Source: Desulfobacteraceae bacterium
GTDB lineage: Bacteria; Desulfobacterota; Desulfobacteria; Desulfobacterales; Desulfosarcinaceae
Length of the DNA stretch: 45,286 nt
NCBI GenBank assembly: GCA_003599575.1
Contig: QZKV01000076.1
Span: forward strand, 1 to 45,286
Direction: 5' to 3'
The notes below the pieces were generated by a model that saw only the letters and a program-made list of their open reading frames with translations, did not search any database and was not told where the DNA came from. Below, in pieces: positions 7,589 to 16,067 of the stretch. Made by a program: the position numbers and the translations under genes. Every line of letters begins with the position of its first letter. Position 1 is the first letter of the stretch.

Positions 7589-9472
7589 ATGATTTCCTAT
7601 CTTATGATGAAATTTGGTTTGGCTTTCGGTTTATCCGCAATCCTGACGCCCTTGATCCGCTCCATTGCGATCAAAAAAAGCTGGGTTGCTGCACCTACCC
7701 AGGATCGCTGGCATCAACATCCAACACCTTCAATGGGCGGCATCGCCATTATTTCAGCCATTATCCTGCCGCTGATTTTTATGGCTGACTTTGGCTCGGT
7801 TATTGAACAGGTAATGAAAAAAAATGGTTTTGGCGATACTCCTTCTTTAAGCGCCGTACTCATCATGGGCTCGATTTTTCTATTCGGCCTGGGCCTTTTT
7901 GATGATTTGCACAATATCAAACCGCACAATAAACTGATTGGACAAATTTTAGCGGCTTCTCTGGTTGTGTTTTTGGGATTCAGACTCCATTGGTTCACAT
8001 CAATGACCCTGGACACCATGGCCACTTTGTTCTGGATTGTCGGACTGACCAATGCATTCAATTTAATCGACAATATGGACGGCCTGTGTGCCGGCGTGGG
8101 ATTCGTAGCGGCAATCTGCTTGACCGTTTTATTTTACCCCCTGGCCCTGGAACCCTTTTTAATTGCTTTGGTGCTGGCCGGTGCCATGGGCGCTTTTCTT
8201 ATCTATAACTTCAACCCGGCCAAAATATTTATGGGGGATTGCGGAAGTCTGGTTATCGGGTTCAGCATCAGCGTTTTGAGCTTGTCTTATTCGGAGATCC
8301 CATCCACGCAAACCTTGGCCCGGATCACGGTTCCGATATTGCTGTTGCTGGTCCCGATTCTGGATACCACCTTGGTGACCGTCATTCGGGTTCTGAGCGG
8401 CCGAAAAGCTTCCATTGGGGGGCGGGATCATACCTCCCATCGTCTGGTTCTAATGGGTTTTTCAGAGAAGAAAGCGGTTTTAATGTTGTGCGGGATTGGG
8501 GCGGTTGCTGGTTTTGCGGCCGTGTTTGTCAGCCGCACAGATACATGGACCTCGCCTGCGGTGATCATTCCCGTTTTGATAGCCATAACCCTGATGGGAA
8601 TTTATTTGTCCCAACTCAGGGTTTACCCGGAAAAAGAATTTTCGATTTTGCGCAACCGCAGTTTCACTCCGATATTAATGGAATTGACTTACAAGCGACA
8701 AATGCTGCTGGTGGTTTTCGACTCCATCTTAATCGCGTTTTCGTATTACATGGCTTATCGTTTGCGTTTTGAGGGTGACGCGTTCGTCCAATATTTTAAG
8801 CTCTTTCTGCGCTCTCTGCCGGCTGTGATCGCATGCAAAATGCTCGTATTTTTCGGAATGGGGATTTATAGGGGAATTTGGGGCTATATCAGTGCCAATG
8901 ACGTCTCCCTTCATTTAAAGGCTTCCATCATAGGGACGTTGGTCTCGATGCTCGCTCTGACCGTTATTTATGGATTCGGGGAATTCTCCAAGGGAATATT
9001 TGTCCTTGATTGGCTATTCACCACTGGTCTTTTGTTGGGTGTACGAGGTTCTTTTCGGTTGTTTATTGAAACCCAGAAACGGAAAACCCTGTCCGGTGAA
9101 AAAGTGGTCATTTATGGTGCCGGCAGGGCAGGGGAGCTGTTGCTGCGGGAGATATTGAACAACAAGAATCTTAAGGTTGTTCCGATCGGTTTTGTCGATG
9201 ACGACGAACTGAAAAAAGGTAGAAATATTCAAGGTTTTCCGATCATAGGGACATTCGAAGAATTCAAACAGAATTATCAGCAGCACCAGATCAAAGGGAT
9301 GCTTATCTCGTTTAACAATCTGAATGGTCATAGTCACCTGGTCCTGGATGCGGCCAAGAATTTTTGCACACGGTCGGGACTGTTTTTGAAACGGTTCCAG
9401 ATCGAGTTGCAGGATGTCGATCTGTCAAATAGCGAAATTGCGTTTGGTATTGAAAACCACATTCCGCAATAG
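7589..9472 (+). CDS. Fusion: WecA/MraY-like polyprenyl-phosphate sugar-1-phosphate transferase + CapD/WbpM N-terminal half
   Basis: This 627-residue membrane protein has two parts. Residues 1-345 are a WecA/MraY-type transferase with Asp-Asp-Leu at 105-107, NAFNLIDNMDGL at 155-166, Gly-Asp-Cys-Gly-Ser at 216-220 and the His-Thr-Ser-His-Arg loop at 281-285, the usual catalytic signatures for transferring HexNAc-1-phosphate to undecaprenyl phosphate. Residues 365-495 are a second four-helix membrane block like the N terminus of CapD/WbpM/PglF. Residues 504-575 are a Rossmann fold starting VVIYGAGRAGELLL. The protein ends there: the SDR dehydratase domain (Tyr-x3-Lys) that normally follows in CapD-type proteins is absent. 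It probably starts glycan assembly for the upstream transferases, with the second half acting as a nucleotide or regulatory sensor. The latter role is inference. Confidence 0.8.
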   Translation: MISYLMMKFGLAFGLSAILTPLIRSIAIKKSWVAAPTQDRWHQHPTPSMGGIAIISAIILPLIFMADFGSVIEQVMKKNGFGDTPSLSAVLIMGSIFLFGLGLFDDLHNIKPHNKLIGQILAASLVVFLGFRLHWFTSMTLDTMATLFWIVGLTNAFNLIDNMDGLCAGVGFVAAICLTVLFYPLALEPFLIALVLAGAMGAFLIYNFNPAKIFMGDCGSLVIGFSISVLSLSYSEIPSTQTLARITVPILLLLVPILDTTLVTVIRVLSGRKASIGGRDHTSHRLVLMGFSEKKAVLMLCGIGAVAGFAAVFVSRTDTWTSPAVIIPVLIAITLMGIYLSQLRVYPEKEFSILRNRSFTPILMELTYKRQMLLVVFDSILIAFSYYMAYRLRFEGDAFVQYFKLFLRSLPAVIACKMLVFFGMGIYRGIWGYISANDVSLHLKASIIGTLVSMLALTVIYGFGEFSKGIFVLDWLFTTGLLLGVRGSFRLFIETQKRKTLSGEKVVIYGAGRAGELLLREILNNKNLKVVPIGFVDDDELKKGRNIQGFPIIGTFEEFKQNYQQHQIKGMLISFNNLNGHSHLVLDAAKNFCTRSGLFLKRFQIELQDVDLSNSEIAFGIENHIPQ

Positions 9473-9571
9473 ATTCCAAGACAGCCTACAAACCCCCCGA
9501 ATCCAGATTCTGATTCCGGTTGATGGCGCCCAAAGTTCTCTGCGGCCCATCACAAAATATCAATAAAAAAA

Positions 9572-10792
9572 ATGATGCCTAAAATTCAAGAATTGATAAA
9601 CAAAGGCGCCATAATACCTGATCCGCACAATGTGCTTATCGGTGATGAGGTGGATATCGGGCGCCTGGCCGGCAAAGGTGTTGCCCTATACCCGGGCACC
9701 CGCATTTTCGGCGCAAATACATTTATATCCGAAGGCGCGCAAATCGGCGCCGAGGGACCGGTGACCATTGAAAACTGCCATGTCGGTCCGCAGGTTGAAT
9801 TAAAGGGTGGATTTTTTACTGGAGCGGTGTTTCTGCGCAAGGCGGTGTGCGGCTTGGGTTCTTATGTACGCCAAGGCACCATTTTGGAGGAGGAGGCCAG
9901 CATTGCCCATACCGTCGGCCTCAAGCAGACCATCCTTTTTCCATATGTGACCCTGGGCAGCCTGATCAACTTCTGCGATTGTCTGATGGCCGGCGGGACC
10001 AGCCGCAAAAATCACAGCGAAGTGGGCAGTTCATACATCCATTTCAATTTTACGCCCAACCAGGACAAAGCAACCCCATCCTTGATGGGTGATGTTCCAA
10101 AAGGGGTCATGCTCAACCAGTCCCCTATTTTCCTGGGAGGGCAGGGGGGACTGGTCGGCCCCTGCCGCCTGGCATTCGGGACTGTGGTGGCCGCCGGAAC
10201 CATCTGCCGCAATGATCAACTGGAAGAAAACCATCTCGTATTCGGCACGAAAACCCGAAGCGGGAGCATCCCGTATTCGCCGGGTTCTTTTTTGGGCATT
10301 AAACGCATTATCAGCAACAATATTATTTACATCGGTAACTTGTCTGCGTTGCGCCAATGGTACCTGCATGTCCGATCTCTTTTCACCGGACCTGAGATGT
10401 CGCAGGAGATTCTGGATGGCCTCCATGCCGCAGCCCTCAATTGTATCGAAGAGAGAATCCGACAGCTGGCTCATTTAAGCCGAAAAATAGGAGAATCCGA
10501 AGGATCCAACGGCCGGCAACATGAGTTTGTCTCCCTGTGGCCCGAGGTTGAAGATTTTCTAAAGCGCTTGGCCTCTTTTGAAGGCTCGCCCAAGATACTG
10601 CAAGATTTCATCCAAGTTATTGAAAATAAAATCCAAATTATTGGAAAAGCATATCTGGGCGTTGTCAAAAGCTTGGAACTGCACGAATCCGCCCTGGGGA
10701 CGCAGTGGCTGGAAGGCATTGTTCAGCAAGTGGTGGATGGCACGGCCGAGCGCTTGCCTTTCATCGGTAAATCCAAATCTTCTTTTCAATAG
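9572..10792 (+). CDS. Left-handed beta-helix (hexapeptide) protein, GlmU C-domain-like
   Basis: This 406-residue protein has hexapeptide-like repeats through about residues 20-250 (for example ALYPGTRIFGANTFISEGAQIG and further turns with small residues at every sixth position), followed by an alpha-helical C-terminal third. The beta-helix resembles the acetyltransferase/acyltransferase domain of GlmU and related sugar-nucleotide enzymes, but there is no N-terminal nucleotidyltransferase domain and no LxxGxGTRM motif. It lies 11 bases before glmM and after a lipid-linked sugar transferase gene, so a role in amino-sugar metabolism is plausible. The activity itself is unproven. The start has two consecutive ATGs (9572, 9575) and no obvious ribosome site; the leader is A-rich. 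Confidence 0.6.
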   Translation: MMPKIQELINKGAIIPDPHNVLIGDEVDIGRLAGKGVALYPGTRIFGANTFISEGAQIGAEGPVTIENCHVGPQVELKGGFFTGAVFLRKAVCGLGSYVRQGTILEEEASIAHTVGLKQTILFPYVTLGSLINFCDCLMAGGTSRKNHSEVGSSYIHFNFTPNQDKATPSLMGDVPKGVMLNQSPIFLGGQGGLVGPCRLAFGTVVAAGTICRNDQLEENHLVFGTKTRSGSIPYSPGSFLGIKRIISNNIIYIGNLSALRQWYLHVRSLFTGPEMSQEILDGLHAAALNCIEERIRQLAHLSRKIGESEGSNGRQHEFVSLWPEVEDFLKRLASFEGSPKILQDFIQVIENKIQIIGKAYLGVVKSLELHESALGTQWLEGIVQQVVDGTAERLPFIGKSKSSFQ

Positions 10793-10803
10793 AAAGCTGC
10801 AGC

Positions 10804-12156
10804 ATGGGCAAATTGTTCGGAACGGACGGCATTCGCGGTATCGCCAATACGTATCCCATGGATGTGGAAACGGCCGCCGCAGTGGGCAAAGCCATCGTTC
10901 ATTTTTTCAGTGAAAGCTCTGATGGAAGTGGAAAACATGTGTTGATCGGGCAAGATACGCGCAGTTCCGGAGACATGCTGGCCCAAGCCGTGGCGGCCGG
11001 AGCATGTGCCGCAGGGGCGGATGTCTGGATGCTGGGGGTTTTGCCCACGCCCGGTGTCGCCCATCTGGCACGAACCGCGCATGCAATGGCCGCCATTATT
11101 ATCTCGGCATCGCACAATCCTTATGAAGACAACGGGATCAAGGTTTTCAACGCAGATGGCTATAAATTATCCGATGATGCCGAAAGTGCCATCGAAGCAT
11201 TGATCATTGAAGCCGGCAAGATTCCGAAGGCCGGGTCCCGGGATATCGGTCGCGTTAAGATGGTTTCCGATGCCAAAGACAGGTACCTTGCTTTTTTGCA
11301 GAAGGCCTCAAAACTCAAAAGTCTCAGCCATCTGTCCCTCATTCTGGATTGTGCCAACGGTGCCACTTCCCAAGTGGCGCCCGAACTCTTCGGCCAGTTG
11401 CGCACACATGCGTTGGCGACATTTTGTTCTCCCAACGGTTTTAACATCAACGACCAATGCGGGTCGCAATATCCTAAAAAGCTGGCCCAAGCAGTGGTCT
11501 CACAGAAAGCTGATGCAGGGCTGGCGTTTGACGGGGACGGCGATCGGCTGATCGCGGTGGATGAAACCGGCCACATTCTGACCGGGGATCAAATAATGGC
11601 CATTTGTGCCAAAGACATGCTGGAAAAGGACCTTCTCAAAGACAATGTCGTGGTCAGTACGGTCATGAGCAACATGGGGCTTGGATTGGCGCTCAACAAA
11701 TTGGGCATCACGTTGCACATGACCCAAGTGGGCGATCGAAACGTTATGGAAAAAATGCGCCGTGAAGGCGCTGTGCTTGGCGGTGAGGATTCCGGACACC
11801 TGATTTTTCGTGACGTACATACCACCGGTGATGGATTGGTGGCCGCGATAAAATTGTTGGAGGCCATGTGCAGCAGCGGGAAACCACTTTCAGAGTTGTC
11901 ACGGGTCATGACGGTCTTTCCCCAGGAACTGATCAACGTGGATGTCAAAATGAAGCCGGAGATCGAAAGCATTCCGGAAATCATGCAGGCGATCGCCGCT
12001 ATTGAAAAATCATTGGATGGTCGTGGAAGGGTTCTGGTGCGTTATTCCGGAACTCAGAACAAGTGCCGGATCATGGTGGAGGGACCCACACCTGAGCTTA
12101 CGCATGCATCTTGCGTGCAGTTGGCCGATGCGGTCCGGAGGGTGATCGGCGTGTAA
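10804..12156 (+). CDS. glmM: Phosphoglucosamine mutase
   Basis: GlmM converts glucosamine-6-phosphate to glucosamine-1-phosphate for UDP-GlcNAc, peptidoglycan and LPS synthesis. The 450-residue length is normal. GKLFGTDGIRG opens the protein, the phosphoserine loop ISASHNP places the catalytic serine at residue 103, the metal loop DGDGDRL lies near residue 243, the sugar-binding Gly-Gly-Glu-Asp-Ser-Gly-His lies near residue 324, and the C-terminal phosphate loop is RYSGTQNK. It follows the beta-helix gene directly and is the last gene of the plus-strand envelope block, ending before a clear terminator. An in-cluster supply of amino-sugar precursor fits the neighbouring WecA-like transferase. 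Confidence 0.95.
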   Translation: MGKLFGTDGIRGIANTYPMDVETAAAVGKAIVHFFSESSDGSGKHVLIGQDTRSSGDMLAQAVAAGACAAGADVWMLGVLPTPGVAHLARTAHAMAAIIISASHNPYEDNGIKVFNADGYKLSDDAESAIEALIIEAGKIPKAGSRDIGRVKMVSDAKDRYLAFLQKASKLKSLSHLSLILDCANGATSQVAPELFGQLRTHALATFCSPNGFNINDQCGSQYPKKLAQAVVSQKADAGLAFDGDGDRLIAVDETGHILTGDQIMAICAKDMLEKDLLKDNVVVSTVMSNMGLGLALNKLGITLHMTQVGDRNVMEKMRREGAVLGGEDSGHLIFRDVHTTGDGLVAAIKLLEAMCSSGKPLSELSRVMTVFPQELINVDVKMKPEIESIPEIMQAIAAIEKSLDGRGRVLVRYSGTQNKCRIMVEGPTPELTHASCVQLADAVRRVIGV

Positions 12157-12190
12157 ACTCCTCTGATTCCACAATCCATTCTCTTAAAAC

Positions 12191-12229
12191 AAAAACGCCC
12201 CTGTAGCTTGCTCAGCAGAGGCGTTTTTT
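12191..12229. terminator. Bidirectional intrinsic terminator between glmM and the Bax-inhibitor-1 gene
   Basis: CGCCCCTG (12196-12203) pairs with CAGAGGCG (12216-12223) with one mismatch and a 12-base loop. A run of A precedes the stem and a run of six T follows it, so it can stop transcription from both convergent genes. Confidence 0.85.
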
Positions 12230-12246
12230 GTTTTATTCGACTGGAT

Positions 12247-12945
12247 TTATCGGCGATTGCCCAGGATCATGAGCAAATATTGGAACATGAGGATAAAATC
12301 CAGGTAAAGCTTCAATGCGCCCATGATGGATCCCTTGCGGACCACCGCGGCATCCAGGTCGGCCGGCTGGGAAAGGGCCATCATCTTGATCTGTTGCGTG
12401 TCGTACGCGGTCAGTCCTGCAAATATCAACACACCGATATAGCTGATGACCATTTGCATCCCGTAAGATCCCATAAACATATTAACTACCGATGCAATCA
12501 GGATACCGATCAAGCCCATGAACAAAAAACTGCCGAATCCGGTAAGGTCTTTCTTGGTGGTCCAACCGAAAACGCTTAACGCCAGGAATGAAGCGGCGCA
12601 GATAAAGAAGGTCGAGGCAATGCTTTCTCCGGTAAACAAGATGAGCAGCAGTGAAATGGTGGCGCCATTAAGCGCGCTGTATAAGAGGAACATGCCTGTG
12701 GCGGTGGCTGCCTGGAGCTTTTGGATGCGTGCGGCAAGTACAAACACCAAAGCCAATTCAGCGATAAAGAACAACCAGCGGGTCTGATAAACGAACTGCA
12801 GCGCTGCCTGGCTGGATACCACGAAATAGGAAACGACGCCGGTTAAGGCCAGGCCGAGCGCCATCCAGTTGTATACCCCACGAACGAACTCATTGACGCG
12901 TACCCGGACATCGGTCTGTTGCATCGAATAAGGTTTAGGCTGCAT
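12247..12945 (-). CDS. Bax inhibitor-1 / YccA-YbhL family membrane protein
   Basis: This 232-residue protein has about seven hydrophobic helices and the BI-1 family pattern: a short soluble N terminus, an Asn-Trp-Met-Ala-Leu-Gly-Leu-Ala-Leu-Thr-Gly first helix, Tyr-Ser-Ala-Leu-Asn-Gly in the middle, and TAYDTQQIK near residue 178, followed by Ala-Leu-Lys-Leu-Tyr-Leu-Asp-Phe. The family includes calcium-leak channels such as Bacillus YetJ and the FtsH-interacting YccA; the role here is unknown. The ATG at 12943-12945 is preceded by AGGAGG six bases upstream. A TTG one codon earlier is less likely. It is a single-gene unit convergent with glmM. Confidence 0.85.
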   Translation of the reverse strand: MQPKPYSMQQTDVRVRVNEFVRGVYNWMALGLALTGVVSYFVVSSQAALQFVYQTRWLFFIAELALVFVLAARIQKLQAATATGMFLLYSALNGATISLLLILFTGESIASTFFICAASFLALSVFGWTTKKDLTGFGSFLFMGLIGILIASVVNMFMGSYGMQMVISYIGVLIFAGLTAYDTQQIKMMALSQPADLDAAVVRKGSIMGALKLYLDFILMFQYLLMILGNRR

Positions 12946-13061
12946 CAAAATCCTCCTGTTCAGGTTGTTTAAGACGAGGCCAATATAACCACAACCAACT
13001 TTCTTTTCAAGGTAAAAGCTGCTAATGTACCGATGTCACCAATAGCCGAAGGTTGAAAGCC

Positions 13062-13382
13062 ATGAAACCGGACCAACTTTACCAGGAATTGAAGGCGCTG
13101 GCCGACAAGCTGAACCTGCAGGTATTGGAACAGAATTTCCGCCCAACCGGAATCCGAGTCAAAAGCGGCTACTGCAAATTTAAAGGATTGGATCACTGCA
13201 TCATCGACAAAAACCTAAAAAAGCATCAAAAAGCGGATGTATTGGCCGAATGCCTTACGCAGATGTCTCTGGAGTCCATTTATATTATTCCGTCTGTCCG
13301 GGAATATCTGGATCGATTCCATACCGCAACGGCAGGCGAGCCGAGCTTTGACAATTCCGAGGAGGTCCAAGTACCTGATTAA
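13062..13382 (+). CDS. Conserved-looking hypothetical protein at the head of the xseA-dxs operon
   Basis: I do not recognise this 106-residue protein. It begins with a helical segment rich in leucine and lysine (PDQLYQELKALADKLNLQVLEQNF), then a short Cys-containing region (Gly-Tyr-Cys-Lys-Phe and Asp-His-Cys), then a helix and an acidic tail. No signal peptide or membrane segment is visible. The ATG at 13062 has GAAGG nine bases upstream and is preferred over an in-frame TTG at 13053. It lies 117 bases before xseA in the same direction and may be part of that transcript. Codon use matches the downstream operon, supporting a real gene. Confidence 0.65.
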   Translation: MKPDQLYQELKALADKLNLQVLEQNFRPTGIRVKSGYCKFKGLDHCIIDKNLKKHQKADVLAECLTQMSLESIYIIPSVREYLDRFHTATAGEPSFDNSEEVQVPD

Positions 13383-13499
13383 AAGTTTACATAATATATC
13401 TTATCAGACATTGATGAGCCGGGCATAAATCAATTGCTTAAGTATGCTGGCTGGATCCAACAACCGCGACTGATTTAAAACGAACAGCGTCGAATAGCC

Positions 13500-14840
13500 T
13501 TGAACAATTCACTTCCCAAACAAATCTACACAATATCCAAGCTTACCGAAAAGATAAAACTTCACCTGGAAGAAAATTTTTCCATGGTTTGGATATCCGG
13601 CGAGATTTCAAATCTGCGCTCGCCATCTTCCGGTCACGCTTATTTTACTCTGAAAGATGATCGCGCGCAGATTGCAGCTGTCATGTTCCGCGGTCAACTG
13701 CGCCAGCTGAAATTTGATTTGCATGATGGTCAAACGATCATCGGTTTGGGACGCATAACCGTCTATGAGCCCCGCGGCACTTATCAATTCATTCTCGAAT
13801 ATGTTGAACCCAAAAGCGCCGGTGCCTTGCAGCTTGCGTTCGAACAACTTAAACGCAAGCTGGCCCAAGAAGGCCTGTTCGATGCCGCCCACAAACGAAA
13901 ATTACCCTTTCTGCCTGGAACCATCTGCATCGTCACCTCGACCACTGGTGCGGTCATTCACGATATTCTCCACATTCTCGATCGCCGATTTAGCGGAGTT
14001 GCTGTTGAAGTCCTGCCGGTCCGCGTTCAAGGAGAAGGTGCTGAAGAAACGATCGTACGCGCTATTGCAGTTGCCAATCGCCGTGCACGTGCTGAGGTCA
14101 TCATACTTGCCCGCGGCGGCGGCTCTCTGGAGGATCTGGCCGTCTTTAATTCAGAAAGTGTGGCCCGTGCCATATTTACCTCATCAATTCCGATCGTTAG
14201 CGCCATCGGCCATGAGACAGACTACACAATCGCTGATTTTGTGGCCGACCTGCGCGCGCCGACCCCATCTGCGGCAGCCGAACTGGTTGTGCCGGTCAAG
14301 GCCGACCTGCGCGCGCGCTGTGCTGAACTGCAAAGACGTTCTCGGGCCAACGTGTACAGAATCATTTCTCTTTATGGCCGTACGCTTCTTCAGCTCCGCC
14401 GCGCGTTGGTGCATCCTTACAAAAAGGTGCAGGAACTGCAGCAGCATACAGATGAATTGACCGAGAGGCTGCAGCGTGTTGCCCAATTGTATGTGCGGCA
14501 TCAAAAGATGTATAAGGAAGAACTGCTGCACAAATTGTTGGTTTATAATCCAATCAATTATTTAAATAAAAATAAACTGAAGCTTGATCTAATTCGGTTT
14601 AAGCTCTCAGAACGCATGAATAAGTATATGCTCAACAATAAAGGATCTCTTTCAGCCCGGCATGCCGCTCTGATGGCTTTAAGTCCCCAGGCTGTGCTTG
14701 AACGAGGATATAGCATCACGCGCACACCACAGGATCACAGGGTGGTTACAGATGCTGATACCATTTCCGAAGGCCAGGTGTTGGAGGTTCTTCTCAATAA
14801 AGGTAAATTGAATGTACGTGTGAATTCTCGTGAGAAATAG
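13500..14840 (+). CDS. xseA: Exodeoxyribonuclease VII large subunit
   Basis: XseA is the catalytic subunit of exonuclease VII, which degrades single-stranded DNA to oligonucleotides. The 446-residue length is typical. The N-terminal OB fold contains VWISGEISNLRSPSSGHAYF, followed by the catalytic domain with ITSTTGAVIHDIL-like sequence near residue 143, ARGGGSLEDLAVFN near residue 203, SAIGHETD near residue 237 and DLRAPTPSAAAE near residue 251, all family signatures, then long helices for XseB binding. The start is a TTG at 13500; the next ATG (13584) would remove part of the OB fold. The partner xseB follows 79 bases downstream. Confidence 0.95.
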   Translation: MNNSLPKQIYTISKLTEKIKLHLEENFSMVWISGEISNLRSPSSGHAYFTLKDDRAQIAAVMFRGQLRQLKFDLHDGQTIIGLGRITVYEPRGTYQFILEYVEPKSAGALQLAFEQLKRKLAQEGLFDAAHKRKLPFLPGTICIVTSTTGAVIHDILHILDRRFSGVAVEVLPVRVQGEGAEETIVRAIAVANRRARAEVIILARGGGSLEDLAVFNSESVARAIFTSSIPIVSAIGHETDYTIADFVADLRAPTPSAAAELVVPVKADLRARCAELQRRSRANVYRIISLYGRTLLQLRRALVHPYKKVQELQQHTDELTERLQRVAQLYVRHQKMYKEELLHKLLVYNPINYLNKNKLKLDLIRFKLSERMNKYMLNNKGSLSARHAALMALSPQAVLERGYSITRTPQDHRVVTDADTISEGQVLEVLLNKGKLNVRVNSREK

Positions 14841-14919
14841 ACTTTGGCCAGTTTCTGCTTGATTCATGAGGCTTAAGTGCTACAGTCGGACGCCTGACTG
14901 TTTTGTAAAGGCTAGAATT

Positions 14920-15162
14920 ATGACTGAATTGTCCTTTGAAAAAGCGATGGAACAGCTTGAACAAATCGTTCAAGAAATGGAATCGGGTAAACTATCGCTC
15001 GAAAACGCGCTCAAGAAATTTGAAGAAGGCATTAAACTATCCCGCTTTTGCGCTCATAAATTGGAAGAAACCGAAAAAAAGATCACTCTGCTCATTGAGA
15101 ATGCCGATGGCTCTGTCAGGGAGACCCCCTTCGATGCAGATGTTGAAGAAAACCGAAAATGA
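14920..15162 (+). CDS. xseB: Exodeoxyribonuclease VII small subunit
   Basis: This 80-residue protein starts MTELSFEKAMEQLEQIVQEME and continues with LSLENALKKFEEGIKLSRFC, the classic XseB helical hairpin that coats the XseA coiled coil. The start is set at the ATG at 14920, which has AAGG eight bases upstream; the frame stays open back to 14866 but that extension does not resemble the family. Its stop (TGA at 15160-15162) overlaps the ispA start, indicating coupled translation. Confidence 0.95.
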   Translation: MTELSFEKAMEQLEQIVQEMESGKLSLENALKKFEEGIKLSRFCAHKLEETEKKITLLIENADGSVRETPFDADVEENRK

Positions 15163-16055
15163 TGATCGCCCTCAAAACCTATCTCGATGATCATAAGTCT
15201 GCCATTGATGCAGCCTTGATAGGTTACCTCAGGCAGTACAGCCTTACCGACAGGATGCTGCGTCCGTTGGAATATGCGATATCGGCCGGTGGCAAGCGAG
15301 TCCGCCCTATCCTTTGTATATCGGCCTGTATTGCGGTTGGCGGGCAAGCGCGCAAGGCAATGCCGTTGGCATGCGCATTGGAAATGATTCACACTTACTC
15401 TTTGATTCACGACGATTTGCCTGCTTTGGACAATGACGATTTGCGGCGGGGAAAGCCGACCTGCCATATACAATTTAATGAAGCCACCGCCATATTGGCT
15501 GGAGACGCTTTGCTGACAATGGCCTTTGAGGTAATCGCAGAGGCCGCTTCGGATGCGCCCGATCCCGAGGCAAAACTGTGGCTGCAGATCCTTCGCAGTG
15601 TTTCCGAAGCCGCGGGATGTCGCGGCATGATAGAAGGGCAGGCGCGTGATTTGGGTTTCGAAGGCATCAAACTGAACAGGAATGATCTTGAAAGCATGCA
15701 CCGCTTGAAAACAGGCGCGCTAATCAATGCATCCGTCCACACGGGTGCATTGATCGGCATGGGCTCTGATCAACAAATCGAGCGGTTGAACGATTACGCG
15801 GCCAACATCGGTCTGGCCTTTCAGGTGGTAGACGATATTCTCAACGTCACGGGCGACGCCTCTATCTTAGGAAAAGCGGTGGGCACGGACCAATCGCGAC
15901 AAAAAAACACCTATCCCGCTCTATTGGGTCTTGAACAATCCGAACTATATGCCGCTGAACTCATCGATCGCGCCTTGCTGGCGCTGGAGATATTTGATAA
16001 GAAGGCTGACCCTTTACGGGCCATCGCTCGTTACATCTTGTATCGCAACCGCTAA
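15159..16055 (+). CDS. ispA: Farnesyl/geranyl diphosphate synthase (short-chain polyprenyl synthase)
   Basis: IspA condenses isopentenyl diphosphate with dimethylallyl and geranyl diphosphate, feeding quinone, undecaprenyl and related pathways. The 298-residue protein has the Gly-Gly-Lys-Arg-Val-Arg-Pro substrate loop, the first aspartate-rich motif in HDDLPALDNDDLRRGK near residue 86, the Gly-Asp-Ala-Leu-Leu segment, and the second aspartate-rich motif in FQVVDDILNVTGD near residue 226. The four residues between Asp-Asp and the last Asp-Asp of the first motif match bacterial FPP/GGPP synthases. The start ATG overlaps the xseB stop, with a second ATG adjacent. It lies in the common xseA-xseB-ispA-dxs order. 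Confidence 0.93.
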   Translation: MMIALKTYLDDHKSAIDAALIGYLRQYSLTDRMLRPLEYAISAGGKRVRPILCISACIAVGGQARKAMPLACALEMIHTYSLIHDDLPALDNDDLRRGKPTCHIQFNEATAILAGDALLTMAFEVIAEAASDAPDPEAKLWLQILRSVSEAAGCRGMIEGQARDLGFEGIKLNRNDLESMHRLKTGALINASVHTGALIGMGSDQQIERLNDYAANIGLAFQVVDDILNVTGDASILGKAVGTDQSRQKNTYPALLGLEQSELYAAELIDRALLALEIFDKKADPLRAIARYILYRNR

Positions 16056-16067
16056 GGAGTATCCAAA

